In this document: piece by piece, positions 9,453-20,400 of the stretch | Layout of the letters: every line of letters starts with the position of its first letter | Position numbering within the stretch: position 1 is the stretch's first letter | Source of the DNA: Ignavibacteriota bacterium | Lineage (GTDB): Bacteria; Bacteroidota; Ignavibacteria; Ignavibacteriales; Melioribacteraceae | Length of the DNA stretch: 64,000 bases | Assembly (NCBI GenBank): GCA_002698995.1 | Contig: PAAX01000036.1 | Location: 62,001-126,000, forward strand | Reading direction: 5' to 3' | The notes under the pieces: model-generated | What the model saw: the letters and a program-made list of their open reading frames with translations, nothing else | Database searches by the model: none | What the model was told of the DNA's origin: nothing | Made by a program: the position numbers and the translations under genes

Positions 9453-11525
9453 ATGAAACTTCCCTTTAACGCAATTGAGATATCCCGAAAATTTGAACTG
9501 GCTATCGGTCTTTCTATAATTTTATTTGTCTTTAAAATTATTTCACCAATTTCCACTTCTCCTTTTACTATTTTTATAAATGAAAGCCTTGTTATTGCCG
9601 TAGCTTATTTTTGGTTTTTATATATCTCAGAGTATCTTCAATCAAAAATTGATTCAATCCTTTCAATTATTCTTAATGCGGGAATTTTAACTTCATTAAT
9701 ATTTTCTCTAAATGCAATTCTCTCTTACTTAATCGATAATTCATTTACAGCTAATTCTAGTTACGATTTTTTTCAAATTCTTCTAACAATTTCTATTTCT
9801 TATGTTTTTTTAGGAGCTATAATCTACATCTTTACGGTTTTTAGAGAGTTATTTCTATTAAGACAAAAGAAAGATCCTCAAGCATTCTTTAATATTATGC
9901 TTCTTTTCTTTTTGCTGGCTTATTTTTCCAACATTACATTTAAGTTAAATTCAGATTTAGATTATATTTTTAATGCCTTCTATGTTGTATCTATAATTTT
10001 GATTTCGTTAAATTCATTAAGAGTTGCATGGATTGCTTTTCTACCAAAAAAGCAAAAAGTATATCTTTTAATTATATCCATTATCCTTTCAATACTTTTC
10101 GGCTTTAATTTTTCATTTACTTTAGAGAATAATATTATTCAGCAGATTGTAATAAATTTTTCTCCCGGACTTCAACTTTTAATAAATCTTATTACTTTAT
10201 ACGGAGCTATTTATTTTGGTGTAATCTTTTTTACTACATTATTTCATTTACCTACGGCAGAAGCTTTTGATAGAAAAGCAAACGAAGTGTCATCATTAAT
10301 TGATTTAAGTAAACTTATTACACAAGTTTTTGATAAAAAAGAACTTGCTGATACAGTTACAAAAATGCTTACTAAAGTCTGTAACTCCGATTCTGCTTGG
10401 TTGGTTATAAAAAATAATAATGGATTTGAAATAGCATCGGTAAATGAGATTGGTTATTTGGAAGCAGAGAAAATAACCGAAATCCTTTTGAATGAAACAA
10501 GCAAAGAGAATAATTCATTAATAACTTTCAATAGAAAATCTCTTAAGCTAAATATAAAATCCGAGTTAAAAACTGTTTTATTTAGTGCTGTTGCAATAGC
10601 ACCTTTGAAGGTTCATGAAGAAATAAGCGGATATTTATTTACCGCAAGAAAAACCCATTACAGTTTTGATGAAGATGAAAAAAAATCAGTTGAAGCTTTT
10701 GCAGATTATGCCGCAGTAGCATTAGAAAATGCAAAGCTGCTTAAAGAATCAATTGAGAAAGAAAGACTAGAAAAAGAACTTGATGTAGCAAGAGAAATTC
10801 AATTTAAAATTTTACCAAGTAAAACTCCGGAATGCACACATTTAAAAATTGCCAGTTTGTTTGTACCTGCATTTGAGGTTGGTGGAGATTATTATGATTT
10901 CTTCAATTTAGGAGAACAAAAATTAGGATTTGTAGTTGCAGATGTTTCAGGCAAAGGAATTTCAGCAGCATTTATTATGGCTGAAGTAAAAGGTATTTTT
11001 GAATCATTAGCAAAAATAATTGATAGCCCTCGCGAACTTTTAATAAAGGTAAACGAGATTCTCAAAAATTCACTTGATAAAAAAAGTTTTGTTACAGCAA
11101 TTTACGGAATTGTTGATGGTAAGAATTCTAAAGTAATTCTATCTAGATGCGGGCATACCCCAATTCTTTATTCACATGATAATTTAATAGAGCGATTAAC
11201 TCCAGCAGGTATTGGTTTAGGCTTAGATTACAGCGGAAGTTTTACAAATACCATTAAAGAAATGGAAATTAATCTAAAGAATAACGATATTTTAGTTTTT
11301 TATTCGGATGGAATTACAGAAAGCAAAAACCATAATATGGAAGATTTTGGCTACGATAGATTAGAAAAGTTAATTCAATCTAATAAGGAAAAAGATGTAG
11401 ATTCAATTGCTAATTCGATTATGCAGGAACTAACTCTGTTTTCAAAAGATAGTTCGCAGCATGATGATATAACTTTAGTGATTTTTAAATGGAGTTTTAA
11501 TAACAATTTAGCCGGAGTAAAATAA
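9453..11525 (+). CDS. Membrane SpoIIE/RsbU-type PP2C phosphatase with GAF domain
   Basis: The 690-residue protein has an N-terminal block of about seven or eight membrane segments (1-270), a GAF-like sensor domain (about 285-425), a short helical linker and a SpoIIE-type PP2C domain. Metal-binding acidic residues are present: GGDYYD 477-482, Asp497 in DVSGKG, Asp619 in SDG, and Asp671/Asp672 in DDIT. It should therefore be active, removing phosphate from a STAS antagonist protein. The likely substrate is the STAS protein encoded immediately downstream, whose start codon directly follows this stop codon. Confidence 0.92.
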   Translation: MKLPFNAIEISRKFELAIGLSIILFVFKIISPISTSPFTIFINESLVIAVAYFWFLYISEYLQSKIDSILSIILNAGILTSLIFSLNAILSYLIDNSFTANSSYDFFQILLTISISYVFLGAIIYIFTVFRELFLLRQKKDPQAFFNIMLLFFLLAYFSNITFKLNSDLDYIFNAFYVVSIILISLNSLRVAWIAFLPKKQKVYLLIISIILSILFGFNFSFTLENNIIQQIVINFSPGLQLLINLITLYGAIYFGVIFFTTLFHLPTAEAFDRKANEVSSLIDLSKLITQVFDKKELADTVTKMLTKVCNSDSAWLVIKNNNGFEIASVNEIGYLEAEKITEILLNETSKENNSLITFNRKSLKLNIKSELKTVLFSAVAIAPLKVHEEISGYLFTARKTHYSFDEDEKKSVEAFADYAAVALENAKLLKESIEKERLEKELDVAREIQFKILPSKTPECTHLKIASLFVPAFEVGGDYYDFFNLGEQKLGFVVADVSGKGISAAFIMAEVKGIFESLAKIIDSPRELLIKVNEILKNSLDKKSFVTAIYGIVDGKNSKVILSRCGHTPILYSHDNLIERLTPAGIGLGLDYSGSFTNTIKEMEINLKNNDILVFYSDGITESKNHNMEDFGYDRLEKLIQSNKEKDVDSIANSIMQELTLFSKDSSQHDDITLVIFKWSFNNNLAGVK

Positions 11526-11885
11526 ATGGCGGATTTCAACGTCGCTGTTCGTGAAGTTGGAAATGTAAAAGTAATTGATGTAAAAGGTTATTTGGATGCT
11601 CATACTGCACCTGAACTTGAAAGTGCCTTTAACAAATTGATTGACCAAAATAAATATAATGTGGTAGTCAATTTTGATAACCTCAATTACATAAGCAGCG
11701 CTGGTTTAGGCGTTTTTATGGCTTATGTTGAAACAATGAGAGATAATAAAGGTGATATTAAATTTTCGAACATGCAGGAGGGAGTTTATAACATTTTTGA
11801 TTTACTTGGATTTCCGATGTTATACGAATTTTTTAATGATGAAAAAGAAGCAATAGAAAAATTTAACCAAGAAGGTAAATCTTGA
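11526..11885 (+). CDS. STAS-domain anti-sigma factor antagonist (RsbV-like)
   Basis: This is a 119-residue single STAS domain with YISSAGLG at its conserved loop. Alignment to SpoIIAA/RsbV makes Ser58 the expected phosphorylation site. It begins with no gap after the phosphatase gene, and its stop codon overlaps the start of the RsbW-like kinase gene by four bases, so the three are almost certainly translated together. The expected cycle is phosphorylation by the kinase next door and dephosphorylation by one or more of the three PP2C phosphatases in this operon. Confidence 0.92.
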   Translation: MADFNVAVREVGNVKVIDVKGYLDAHTAPELESAFNKLIDQNKYNVVVNFDNLNYISSAGLGVFMAYVETMRDNKGDIKFSNMQEGVYNIFDLLGFPMLYEFFNDEKEAIEKFNQEGKS

Positions 11886-12304
11886 GCACAAAGAATTTCA
11901 AAAATGAAATTACTATAACTAGTAAAACCGAAAATCTTTCTCAAGTAAGAGATTTCATAAAATCTATTGCCGAAACATGCGGTTTTACAAAAGAGGAAAT
12001 TGGTAAAATTATTCTAGCTGTTGATGAAGCCACAACTAATGTGATTAAACATGCATATCATTATGCAGATGATAAGGAAATAAATATAAAAGCATCGTGC
12101 GAAAAGGGAAAATTCTCAATAATTATTAGTGATGAAGGTTCCGTTTTCGATCCCAATAAAGTTCCTTTGCCGGATTTAAAGGAATATCACAAACAGAAGA
12201 AAGTCGGCGGTTTAGGAATGTTTTTAATGCGTAAGCTTATGGATGACGTTAAATATGAACATTTTGCAAACAGGAATAAAGTAACTCTTGTTAAATATAT
12301 CTAA
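11882..12304 (+). CDS. RsbW/SpoIIAB-like serine kinase anti-sigma factor
   Basis: The 140-residue HATPase-fold protein has AVDEATTNVIKHAY (N box), SDEGSVFDP and GGLGMFLMRKLMDD (G box), matching anti-sigma serine kinases. It starts at TTG inside TTGA, overlapping the STAS stop codon, with GAAGG upstream; no ATG is available nearby. In characterised systems this protein binds a sigma factor or other target, or phosphorylates the STAS antagonist. The sigma bound by RsbW is normally of the SigB type. An ECF sigma in the same operon is unusual, so the target here is not settled. Confidence 0.9.
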   Translation: MSTKNFKNEITITSKTENLSQVRDFIKSIAETCGFTKEEIGKIILAVDEATTNVIKHAYHYADDKEINIKASCEKGKFSIIISDEGSVFDPNKVPLPDLKEYHKQKKVGGLGMFLMRKLMDDVKYEHFANRNKVTLVKYI

Positions 12305-12310
12305 TAATTA

Positions 12311-13987
12311 ATGCTAAAGTCAGAAAGTAACTCAATAATTAGAAACTTTGCCGCACTTGTAGATTTTGCAAATCTTATTAATTCTAGTCTGGATATCAAT
12401 TTTACACTTAATAATCTTCTGCTTACATGTTTCGGAAAGTTTCAATGTACAAAAGGTATTATTGCAATTGCCGAAGAGGAAAAACTATATATTAAAAATT
12501 ACAAGGGCTTTCCTAACTCGGTTGAAGATTTATGGTTAGACTTTGATTCATCTTGTTACAAAAATAATGATGATTTTAACACTTTTATTAAAACAAATAA
12601 TATAGAAGTATATCAAGAAATCAAATCAAATGAAAAAATTATCGGTTTAATTTTACTTGGCAAAAAGTTTACCGGTAAAGATTTTTTGGATGAAGATAAA
12701 CAGTTCTTAGCTACATTATGTAATATAGCCGCTACCGCAATTGAAAATTCGCTTACTGTTGATAAGTTAAAATCAGTTAATAAACAGTTGGATTCAAAAG
12801 TCAATCAATTAAGTTCATTATTCGATTTAAGCAAAGAATTCAGCGGTGTTCTGGAAACTTCAACAATAGTAAAACTTCTTGTTTATTCTATTATTGGACA
12901 ACTGCTTGTATCTAAATTTGCAGTTGTTTATTGTAAAGACAATAAATATGAAATTTTGGAATCGAAATTTGACAAGGAAAAACTACAGAATACTTTAATC
13001 AATTTTATTCCCAATGATTTTGCTGAAACTCTTCAATCGGATGAACTCGATGAGAATTTTTCATCTATTAAAAAAATTGGCGTTGAGCTTTTAGTTCCGA
13101 TGAAAATTAATAATGAAACCAGAGGATTAATACTTTTAGGAAAAAGATTAAAGGATGATAATTATTCAAAATCAGATAAAGAATTTATCTCTTCGGTTGG
13201 AAGTCTGGCAATAATATCAATAACAAATGCTCAATTATTTCAAGACGCAATTGAAAAGCAGCGGCTTGAGAAGGATTTGGAAATTGCAAGAAATATTCAG
13301 AAAAATCTTCTGCCTAAAAGAATATCCAAGTCGGCAGTTTTTGATATTTCTGCTTATAATCAGTCCGCAAGACAAGTAGGCGGTGATTACTTTGATGTTA
13401 TGAAACTTGATGAAAACAGAATCTTAATTGCCATAGCGGATGTATCAGGTAAAGGGGTTCAGGCTGCATTATTAATGGCTAATCTGCAGGCATTCTTAAA
13501 ATCGATTGCTAAACAAAACATAAGTTTGATTGAAGCGTCTAATCTTATAAATGATCTTGTTTCTGAGAATGTAAGCAATGGAAGTTTTATAACTTTCTTT
13601 TGGGGAATATTAGACAACGTTTCAAAAACTATTCAATATGTAAATGCAGGACATAATCCCCCATTATTGATTAGAGATAATAAGATTACTAAACTTAAAA
13701 AAGGGGGAATGATTTTAGGAGTAATGAAGACAATCATTCCTTATGAAGCAGAAAAAATTGAATTGCAAAGCAATGATAAAATAGTTCTTTTTACTGATGG
13801 AATTACTGAGGCTATGGATATTAACGATAATGAATACAGTGATGAAAGATTAGAAGAACTTTCAGTTAGTATTGAATCAGATGAAAGTGAAATTTTCTTA
13901 GACAAGATTATTGATGATGTAAAACAATATACAGTAAATGCAGAACAATCTGATGATATTACTTGCTTAATTATAAGCGTAAAATAA
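12311..13987 (+). CDS. Cytoplasmic SpoIIE-type PP2C phosphatase with two GAF domains
   Basis: In 558 residues I see no membrane segments. Two GAF-like domains (about 15-160 and 170-310) precede a short coiled linker and a SpoIIE/PP2C domain. Catalytic acidic residues are intact: Asp359 in GGDYFD, Asp377 in DVSGKG, Asp496 in TDGI, and Asp548/Asp549 in DDIT. GAF domains usually bind small ligands or sense redox state, but the ligand is unknown. It lies 6 bases after the RsbW-like gene and 1 base before the third phosphatase, suggesting parallel signal inputs into the same antagonist. Confidence 0.9.
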   Translation: MLKSESNSIIRNFAALVDFANLINSSLDINFTLNNLLLTCFGKFQCTKGIIAIAEEEKLYIKNYKGFPNSVEDLWLDFDSSCYKNNDDFNTFIKTNNIEVYQEIKSNEKIIGLILLGKKFTGKDFLDEDKQFLATLCNIAATAIENSLTVDKLKSVNKQLDSKVNQLSSLFDLSKEFSGVLETSTIVKLLVYSIIGQLLVSKFAVVYCKDNKYEILESKFDKEKLQNTLINFIPNDFAETLQSDELDENFSSIKKIGVELLVPMKINNETRGLILLGKRLKDDNYSKSDKEFISSVGSLAIISITNAQLFQDAIEKQRLEKDLEIARNIQKNLLPKRISKSAVFDISAYNQSARQVGGDYFDVMKLDENRILIAIADVSGKGVQAALLMANLQAFLKSIAKQNISLIEASNLINDLVSENVSNGSFITFFWGILDNVSKTIQYVNAGHNPPLLIRDNKITKLKKGGMILGVMKTIIPYEAEKIELQSNDKIVLFTDGITEAMDINDNEYSDERLEELSVSIESDESEIFLDKIIDDVKQYTVNAEQSDDITCLIISVK

Positions 13988-13988
13988 A

Positions 13989-16559
13989 ATGAACGCTGTT
14001 AAAGAACTGATTAATAAATATCGTCCAAAAATTGTAAAACCACTTACCCTTTTCATTTTTTTGGTTGGGATACTTAACGTTTACTTCCAACTAGAAATAA
14101 CTCCAATTTCCAATGATGAATGTTTATGGATAAATAAAAAACAAGGTGACAGTTCAATTGTAGTTTTTGATTTTGTAAAGTTTGAAGGTGTTACTTGGAA
14201 TGCTGGAATTAGAGATGGTGATAGACTAATTGCCATCAACGGGAAAAATATTAAAAACAGTACCGATATTGCTACTTCAATTCTAAACAGACTTGAAGAA
14301 GGTGAAATTGCAAAATATGTTGTTTCAAGAAATGATGAAGTTTTTGAAGCTCCGGTTAAAATTAAAAAACTTATTAATTACGGCAACCTTACATTTGCAT
14401 TTCTAAGCATAATATGGATTTTAGTAGGTTATATAGTAATTTCATCAAAGCCGGATGGTAAGGCACAAATTGTTTTTTATAGAATTGGTGTTTTATTTGG
14501 AATTACTTCATTAATTATGTTTTACATCGGTAATAATTCCAACAATCCTATTACTCAAATTCCTTTTATAATATACGTTCTTGATATTGCCTATGTAATT
14601 GGAAATAATTTTCTGCCTTTTGTAATAGTGCACTTTTTCTGGATTTTCCCACGCGATTTAAGAATTGTAAATTACAGATATACTTTAAAACTACTTTACA
14701 GCATTCCTCTTATTATGTCTCTTTTTTTAGTGGCAATTAGAGTGTTATTTGTTTATTCAAATATGCCAACCGATTTTGCTCAATTATTAATAAGATATCA
14801 AACTAGTTTAACTAATCTACTTTTTGTTATTGCATTAATAATTGGTTTGATAAGTTTGTTTATAAATTACTTCAAACTGGAAAACTCTAAAGAAAGAAAT
14901 GCCATCTTCGTAATTTTGGTAAATTATACATTAGGAGTTATAGCTATAATATATTCAACAACTGCTGTAAATTTTGTTGTTGATACAATTTTTAATTCCC
15001 CAGAGCAGTTAGCTCCAATGATACTATTAATACTGCTTCCTATTTCTTTCGGTTACTCAATCTTTAAATATTCATTGATGGATGTAAGTGAAGTAATTAA
15101 AAAAACAATTATGTACGGTGCAGCAACATTATCAATTGCGGCAATATATTTTCTTGTAGTCTGGTTAATTGGTTCTACGGTTACAAATGCTTTGGGCGCC
15201 GGTTATCAAGGAGTAATAGCCGGATTCATATTCATAACTTTTGCATTAGTTTTTCAATCTACAAAAGATCGATTTCAAACTTATGTTAATAAAAAATTCT
15301 ATCCGGAGCAGTTTGCATTTCAACAGGTTGTACTTAATTATGGAAATGAAGTATCTAAAATTGTTGGTTTTGATAATGTTCTTGAGTTCTCTAAAAAAAC
15401 TCTTGTTGATTCACTACAGATAAGCAAATTTGGAATTTTTCTAAAATGTGATGATGTAAATGGGTATAAGTTTAGGAATGGTATTGGATTTGAAAAAAAT
15501 GATGTTGTTATAAAAGTTGATATGTCTCAAATAATTAAGCTTATTCTTGAAAGAAATTCATTAAATAAAATTCCGGCAATTCAAAGAGAGCAATTTCATT
15601 CAATATTCGGTGATGATGAAAGAATTCTTTTAGAAAATGATATTTATACAATTCTACCGATGCTCATAAATTCTAAGCTAATGGGTTTAATGTTGTTTGG
15701 ATTGAAAAAATCTGGTTTACAGTTTAATGAGCAGGAAACCGAACTTCTATATTCCTCTGCAAGTCAAACTGCTATTTCTATTGAAAATGCCAGATTATAT
15801 GAAGCAGAAGCGGAAAAATTAAAATTAGATAGGGATTTAGAAAATGCCCTTTTAATTCAAGAAAGTCTCTTACCGATGTCGATTCCATTTTTAGATAAAC
15901 TGGATATTTCCGGTAAAATGATTCCAGCTATGCATGTTGGAGGAGATTATTTTGATGTTATAAAAGTAAGCAATGATAGAATATTTGTAATTGTTGGTGA
16001 TGTTTCGGGTAAAGGTTTAGCCGCTTCTTTTTATATGTCTAAGCTTCAAACTATGATTCGCATTTACTGTACTTCAAACGTTTCTCCAAAGGATTTAATG
16101 ATTGAAGTAAATAAAAGAATTTACAAAAGCATAGAGCGTAACTGGTTTATAACCGTATCGGTTGCATTGTTCGATTTGAAAGAAAATAAAGTTTCATTTT
16201 GCAGAGCAGGACACGTTCCGCTTTTAGTTATTCAATCGAATAACAGTATAGTTGAATTCCAGCCAAAGGGAATTGGAATCGGAATAGAAAAGGGAGATAT
16301 TTTTAATTCATCTATCGAACAAATAGATATCCCTCTTAAAAAGGATGACGTTTTTATTTTATATTCCGATGGATTAATTGAAGCAATGAATGGTGAGAAT
16401 GAACTCTTTGGAATTGATAGACTAAAAACTGTTGTGAAAAATTCCAATATAATGTCATCTTTTCAAATACAAAAAAATCTCTTGGATTCAATTCAATCAT
16501 TTAGAAATGGAAGAGAAATTAATGATGATCTTACTTTAGTTGTAACTAAAGTAAAATAA
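13989..16559 (+). CDS. PDZ-membrane-GAF-SpoIIE phosphatase
   Basis: The 856-residue protein begins with a membrane segment (about 18-33). A PDZ-like domain follows (about 50-120; WNAGIRDGDRLIAINGKNI is the typical peptide-binding-loop neighbourhood). Next come about eight membrane helices to about residue 420, a GAF-like domain (about 450-600) and a SpoIIE/PP2C domain (Asp653 in GGDYFD, Asp671 in DVSGKG, then YSDGLIEAMN and DDLT). The PDZ domain should lie outside the cytoplasm and could sense exposed protein termini, as in envelope-stress sensors; that is inference. It is the last gene of the operon. Confidence 0.9.
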   Translation: MNAVKELINKYRPKIVKPLTLFIFLVGILNVYFQLEITPISNDECLWINKKQGDSSIVVFDFVKFEGVTWNAGIRDGDRLIAINGKNIKNSTDIATSILNRLEEGEIAKYVVSRNDEVFEAPVKIKKLINYGNLTFAFLSIIWILVGYIVISSKPDGKAQIVFYRIGVLFGITSLIMFYIGNNSNNPITQIPFIIYVLDIAYVIGNNFLPFVIVHFFWIFPRDLRIVNYRYTLKLLYSIPLIMSLFLVAIRVLFVYSNMPTDFAQLLIRYQTSLTNLLFVIALIIGLISLFINYFKLENSKERNAIFVILVNYTLGVIAIIYSTTAVNFVVDTIFNSPEQLAPMILLILLPISFGYSIFKYSLMDVSEVIKKTIMYGAATLSIAAIYFLVVWLIGSTVTNALGAGYQGVIAGFIFITFALVFQSTKDRFQTYVNKKFYPEQFAFQQVVLNYGNEVSKIVGFDNVLEFSKKTLVDSLQISKFGIFLKCDDVNGYKFRNGIGFEKNDVVIKVDMSQIIKLILERNSLNKIPAIQREQFHSIFGDDERILLENDIYTILPMLINSKLMGLMLFGLKKSGLQFNEQETELLYSSASQTAISIENARLYEAEAEKLKLDRDLENALLIQESLLPMSIPFLDKLDISGKMIPAMHVGGDYFDVIKVSNDRIFVIVGDVSGKGLAASFYMSKLQTMIRIYCTSNVSPKDLMIEVNKRIYKSIERNWFITVSVALFDLKENKVSFCRAGHVPLLVIQSNNSIVEFQPKGIGIGIEKGDIFNSSIEQIDIPLKKDDVFILYSDGLIEAMNGENELFGIDRLKTVVKNSNIMSSFQIQKNLLDSIQSFRNGREINDDLTLVVTKVK

Positions 16560-16612
16560 TTCTCTACTCTATTTCTTATCTTTTTATCTCTCTAAAATTA
16601 AAGGTATTAAAA

Positions 16613-17377
16613 ATGTGTTTGATTTCATTTGCCTATGAATGTATTCCAAATTATAAATTAATTTTAATTGCAAATAGAGATGAATTCTTTGACCGCCCCT
16701 CAAAATCAGCTTATGATTGGGGAAACGGAATTATTGGCGGACAAGATTTGAAATCAGGCGGCATGTGGTTCGGTTTACATAAATCCGGTAAGTTTGCCGC
16801 TATAACAAATTACAGAAACGGGTTTGATAAAAGAGAATTCAAAACAAGCAGAGGAAGTATTGTAAAAGGATTTTTAAACTTTCAAAATTCAGCAGAAGAA
16901 TACGCCAATTTACTCAAGCAAAATAAAAATGAATATGCAGGTTATAATCTAATTTTTGGAGATATAAATAAAATTCTATATTACTCTAATATTGAAGATA
17001 AGATCACAACTATACAGATCGGTATCCATGGTTTGAGTAATGCTTTCCTAAACAGCAGTTGGCCAAAAGTTGATAAAGCTAAAGAATTTTTTGATGTAAT
17101 GAAATTGAATAATGAAAAATTGAATAGGGAGAAAATCTTTTCGTTTATGGTTGATGAATCCAAAGCATCTAAAAATTTACTCCCTAAAACTGGTATAAAT
17201 GAAGAACTGGAATATCAGTTATCTTCAATTTTTATAAGGCTCCCAAATTATGGTACTAGGACAACAACTCTGCTTACAATTGATTCTTATGAAAGAATTG
17301 AATTTCGTGAAAGAACTTATTCATTTAATAAAAATGAATATTCAGATAGAATGTTTAAAATAAAAAAGCCGGAATAA
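16613..17377 (+). CDS. NRDE (TANGO2) family protein
   Basis: The 254-residue protein starts MCLISFAY and contains IANRDEFFDRPS, the NRDE signature that names the family. Cys2 would become the N-terminal residue after methionine removal, as in Ntn-hydrolase-like folds. The biochemical function of the family is unsettled; eukaryotic TANGO2 is linked to lipid and haem handling. The gene follows the phosphatase operon by 53 bases. Its stop codon lies inside the loop of a terminator shared with the convergent secDF gene. Confidence 0.9.
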   Translation: MCLISFAYECIPNYKLILIANRDEFFDRPSKSAYDWGNGIIGGQDLKSGGMWFGLHKSGKFAAITNYRNGFDKREFKTSRGSIVKGFLNFQNSAEEYANLLKQNKNEYAGYNLIFGDINKILYYSNIEDKITTIQIGIHGLSNAFLNSSWPKVDKAKEFFDVMKLNNEKLNREKIFSFMVDESKASKNLLPKTGINEELEYQLSSIFIRLPNYGTRTTTLLTIDSYERIEFRERTYSFNKNEYSDRMFKIKKPE

Positions 17378-17390
17378 ATCCGGCTCCTTT
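17361..17390 (-). terminator. Terminator for secDF, possibly bidirectional
   Basis: AGCCGGA (17367-17373) pairs with TCCGGCT (17379-17385). On the minus strand the stem is followed by six T residues (17366-17361), fitting secDF. The stop codon of the plus-strand NRDE gene is in the loop, and the plus strand shows only CCTTT after the stem. Confidence 0.8.
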
Positions 17391-17410
17391 ATAAAGATTT
17401 CTATCAAGTT

Positions 17411-20400
17411 TTAGAAGGACATTTTCTTCTTAGTTTTTTTCGCATATTCAAGAACGAATGCACTAGCAACGAAAACTGATGAATATGTACCGATAATAAT
17501 ACCGAAGAATAATGTAAAAGCAAATCCTCTTAAAACTTCACCGCCAAAGAACAATAATACTGTTATTACAATCAAAGTTGTAAATGATGTCATTATAGTT
17601 CTTCTAAGTGTTAGATTAATTGCTCTGTTTATATTTTCTTCAAGATCAATAGTCTTGTGAATTTTTAATTCTTCTCTAACTCTATCAAATACAATCACAG
17701 TATCATTGATTGAATAACCGACAAGAGTTAAGAATGCAGCAACAATTGTAACGGATATCTCGAGATTTAGGAACGGCATAAAGCCATACAGTACTGAGAA
17801 TAATCCCAATGTTATAATTACGTCATGGAATAAAGCCGCAACTGCACCATTAGCAAATGCAAATTTGAATCTTAATCCTAGGTAAATAAGAATTACTACA
17901 AGAGAAAGAGCAACTGCTATAATTGCGTCTCTTTTTAGTTCATTACCTATTTTAGGACCAACATTTTCTTCTTTAAGAATTGTGAAATTATTATCCGGCA
18001 TTTTATCTTTAAGGGTTTCCTCCAAAAGATTTGCAATACCAAATCTAATCTGCATTTTTGTATTATCCGGTTCTAAAGAGGCTCTGCTTGCTAAGAAACC
18101 TTCTGCAGTTAATTTATCAACAACTTCATTAGTTGTTTCAGGATTTCCTAATTCATATGTAAACGAATTATAGCTTGAATCTACAATTGATTTTTGCAGA
18201 TTCGGGAATGAAGCAGCTATAACATTTTCAATATTCGCAAGTATTTGAGGAATTAATTCTTTAGGAACTTCCTGAAGTTCAGTTCTGATAAGAACACCGG
18301 TTTCACCACCAAATGTTTTTACTTCAACATTTCCCAGACCTATATCGTCAAGATTATTTCTAACCTCACCAATTTCAATCGGCTTTTGGAAACTTAATGC
18401 AATTTCAGAACCACCTTTGAAGTCGATTCCTAATTCAAGTCCTCTAAAAACAAGACTGATAACTGCAATGATAAATAATGAACTTGATACTATATAAGCA
18501 ACTTTACGTTTCCCTAAAAAGTCAATATTAAGGTTATCAAAAATTCTTGATCTTCCGCCAATCTTAATTTCATAACCTCTGGAAACCATAAACTCCATCA
18601 TCAGCTTGGTAATAATTAAAGAACTGAATAAACTTGATATTATACCAATCATAAGAGTTAAAGCAAAACCTTGAATAGGACCGCTTCCAAATTGATACAA
18701 AATTAATGCAGTAAAGAATGATGTTATGTTTGCATCAAAAATAGCTGAGTATGAATTTTGGAATCCGCTTTCTATAGAAGCTTTTATGGTTTTTCCAGTT
18801 GATTGTTCTTCTCTAATTCTTTCAAAAATAATTACGTTAGCATCAACAGCCATACCTATTGTAAGAATAATACCTGCAATACCAGGTAAAGTTAAAGTTG
18901 CTTGGAACCCTGCTAAAATACCCATAATAAATAACACCGTAAACATTAGAGTTAAATCAGCTAAAGTACCGGATTTTCTATAATAGAAAATCATGAACAC
19001 TGCAACTAATAAAAATCCTATAATAGTTGAGTTGAATCCTTGAGCAATTGAATCTTGACCAAGAGAAGGACCAACTGTTCTTTCTTCAATAATATCAACG
19101 GGAGCAGGAAGAGCACCGGCTTTTAAAACAATTTCAAGCAGCTTAGCTTCTTCAAGATCAGCTAAACCGGAAATTTGTGAATTACCGCCGGCAATTTTAT
19201 TCTGAATAACCGGAGCTGAATAAATAACTCCATCTAATACAATTGCACATCTCTTATCAATGTTTGCACCAGTAATTCTTGCCCATTCTCTTGAACCCTC
19301 AGCATTCATCTGCATGTAAACAACTGCACCGGTTGTCTGCGGATCAATGTTGGATTGAGCATCAACAATAACACCGCCGGTAAGTTCAGGCTGTTTATTA
19401 ACCATATACATTCTGTAATAGTTTTCGCCGTCATCACCAACAATCGGATTAGCTTCAAATAAAAATTCTATATTATCGGGTACCACATTCTTAATTTCAG
19501 GTCTGCTCAAAAGTTCTAACACTTTAGCTCTATCACTTTCTTTAACATAGGTATCCGGAATTCTACCTTGAGGATCAGCTAATCTTGCTACTGAATAGAA
19601 GGGATGTTCTTTAGCAAATTCTTCTTCAGTCATATCTGCAGCAGTAGTATCTTGCTGAGCTTCAGTTGTATCCGTTTGAGTATTACCTGCAAGAACCTCA
19701 TCAATTCTATTCATAATTGGAAAGGCAAAATCAGATTCTTTTACTAATTTAAATTCAAGTAAAGCTCTTCCCTGAACAAGATTTTTAGCTTCTTCTTCTT
19801 TAGCAATGCCGGGAAGTTCAACAATAATTCTTCTGGAGCCTTGTTTTTGGATACTTGGTTCTGAAACACCATACTGGTCAACTCTATTTCTAATAATTTC
19901 AATAGCTCTAGTAACAGCATCACTTTCTTGTTCTTTAAGTCTTTCAATAATCTGTTGATCATCTTCTCTGATAGAACCAAAGTAACGGCTCATTCTAATA
20001 TTTCTTTGCTGAAAAATATTAGAAAGTGTAGTAACAACATCTTCATTTGTAGTTCTAGAAATGTTTTCAGCATCTGCTAATGCTTCTTTAAATTGAGGAT
20101 CATCAGCATCTTTTGCTAATTTCTCAAGTAACTTAGCAGTGTTAACTTCCATAACTAAATACATACCGCCTTGAAGATCCAAACCTAATTTTACTCTTTT
20201 TTCTCTAGCATCTCTAACTTCGGGAACACTTCTTAAAGAGTTTTCCTTTAGATCAATAACTTCTTTAATTTCTGCTTCACTTAAAACAGGAGTGGATTGA
20301 TTGAGACTATCGCGCAAATTTTCAATGCTGTCAGAAATTTCATTATTGAAGGAATAATCTTGATACGTAGGATAAAGTAAATATAAGCTAAGCCCTACAA

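Noticed and set aside
14627-14634. AGTGCACT inside the PDZ phosphatase gene as another LexA site
   Set aside because: It is an 8 bp palindrome without the N10 spacing of the lexA sites and lies in the middle of coding sequence.
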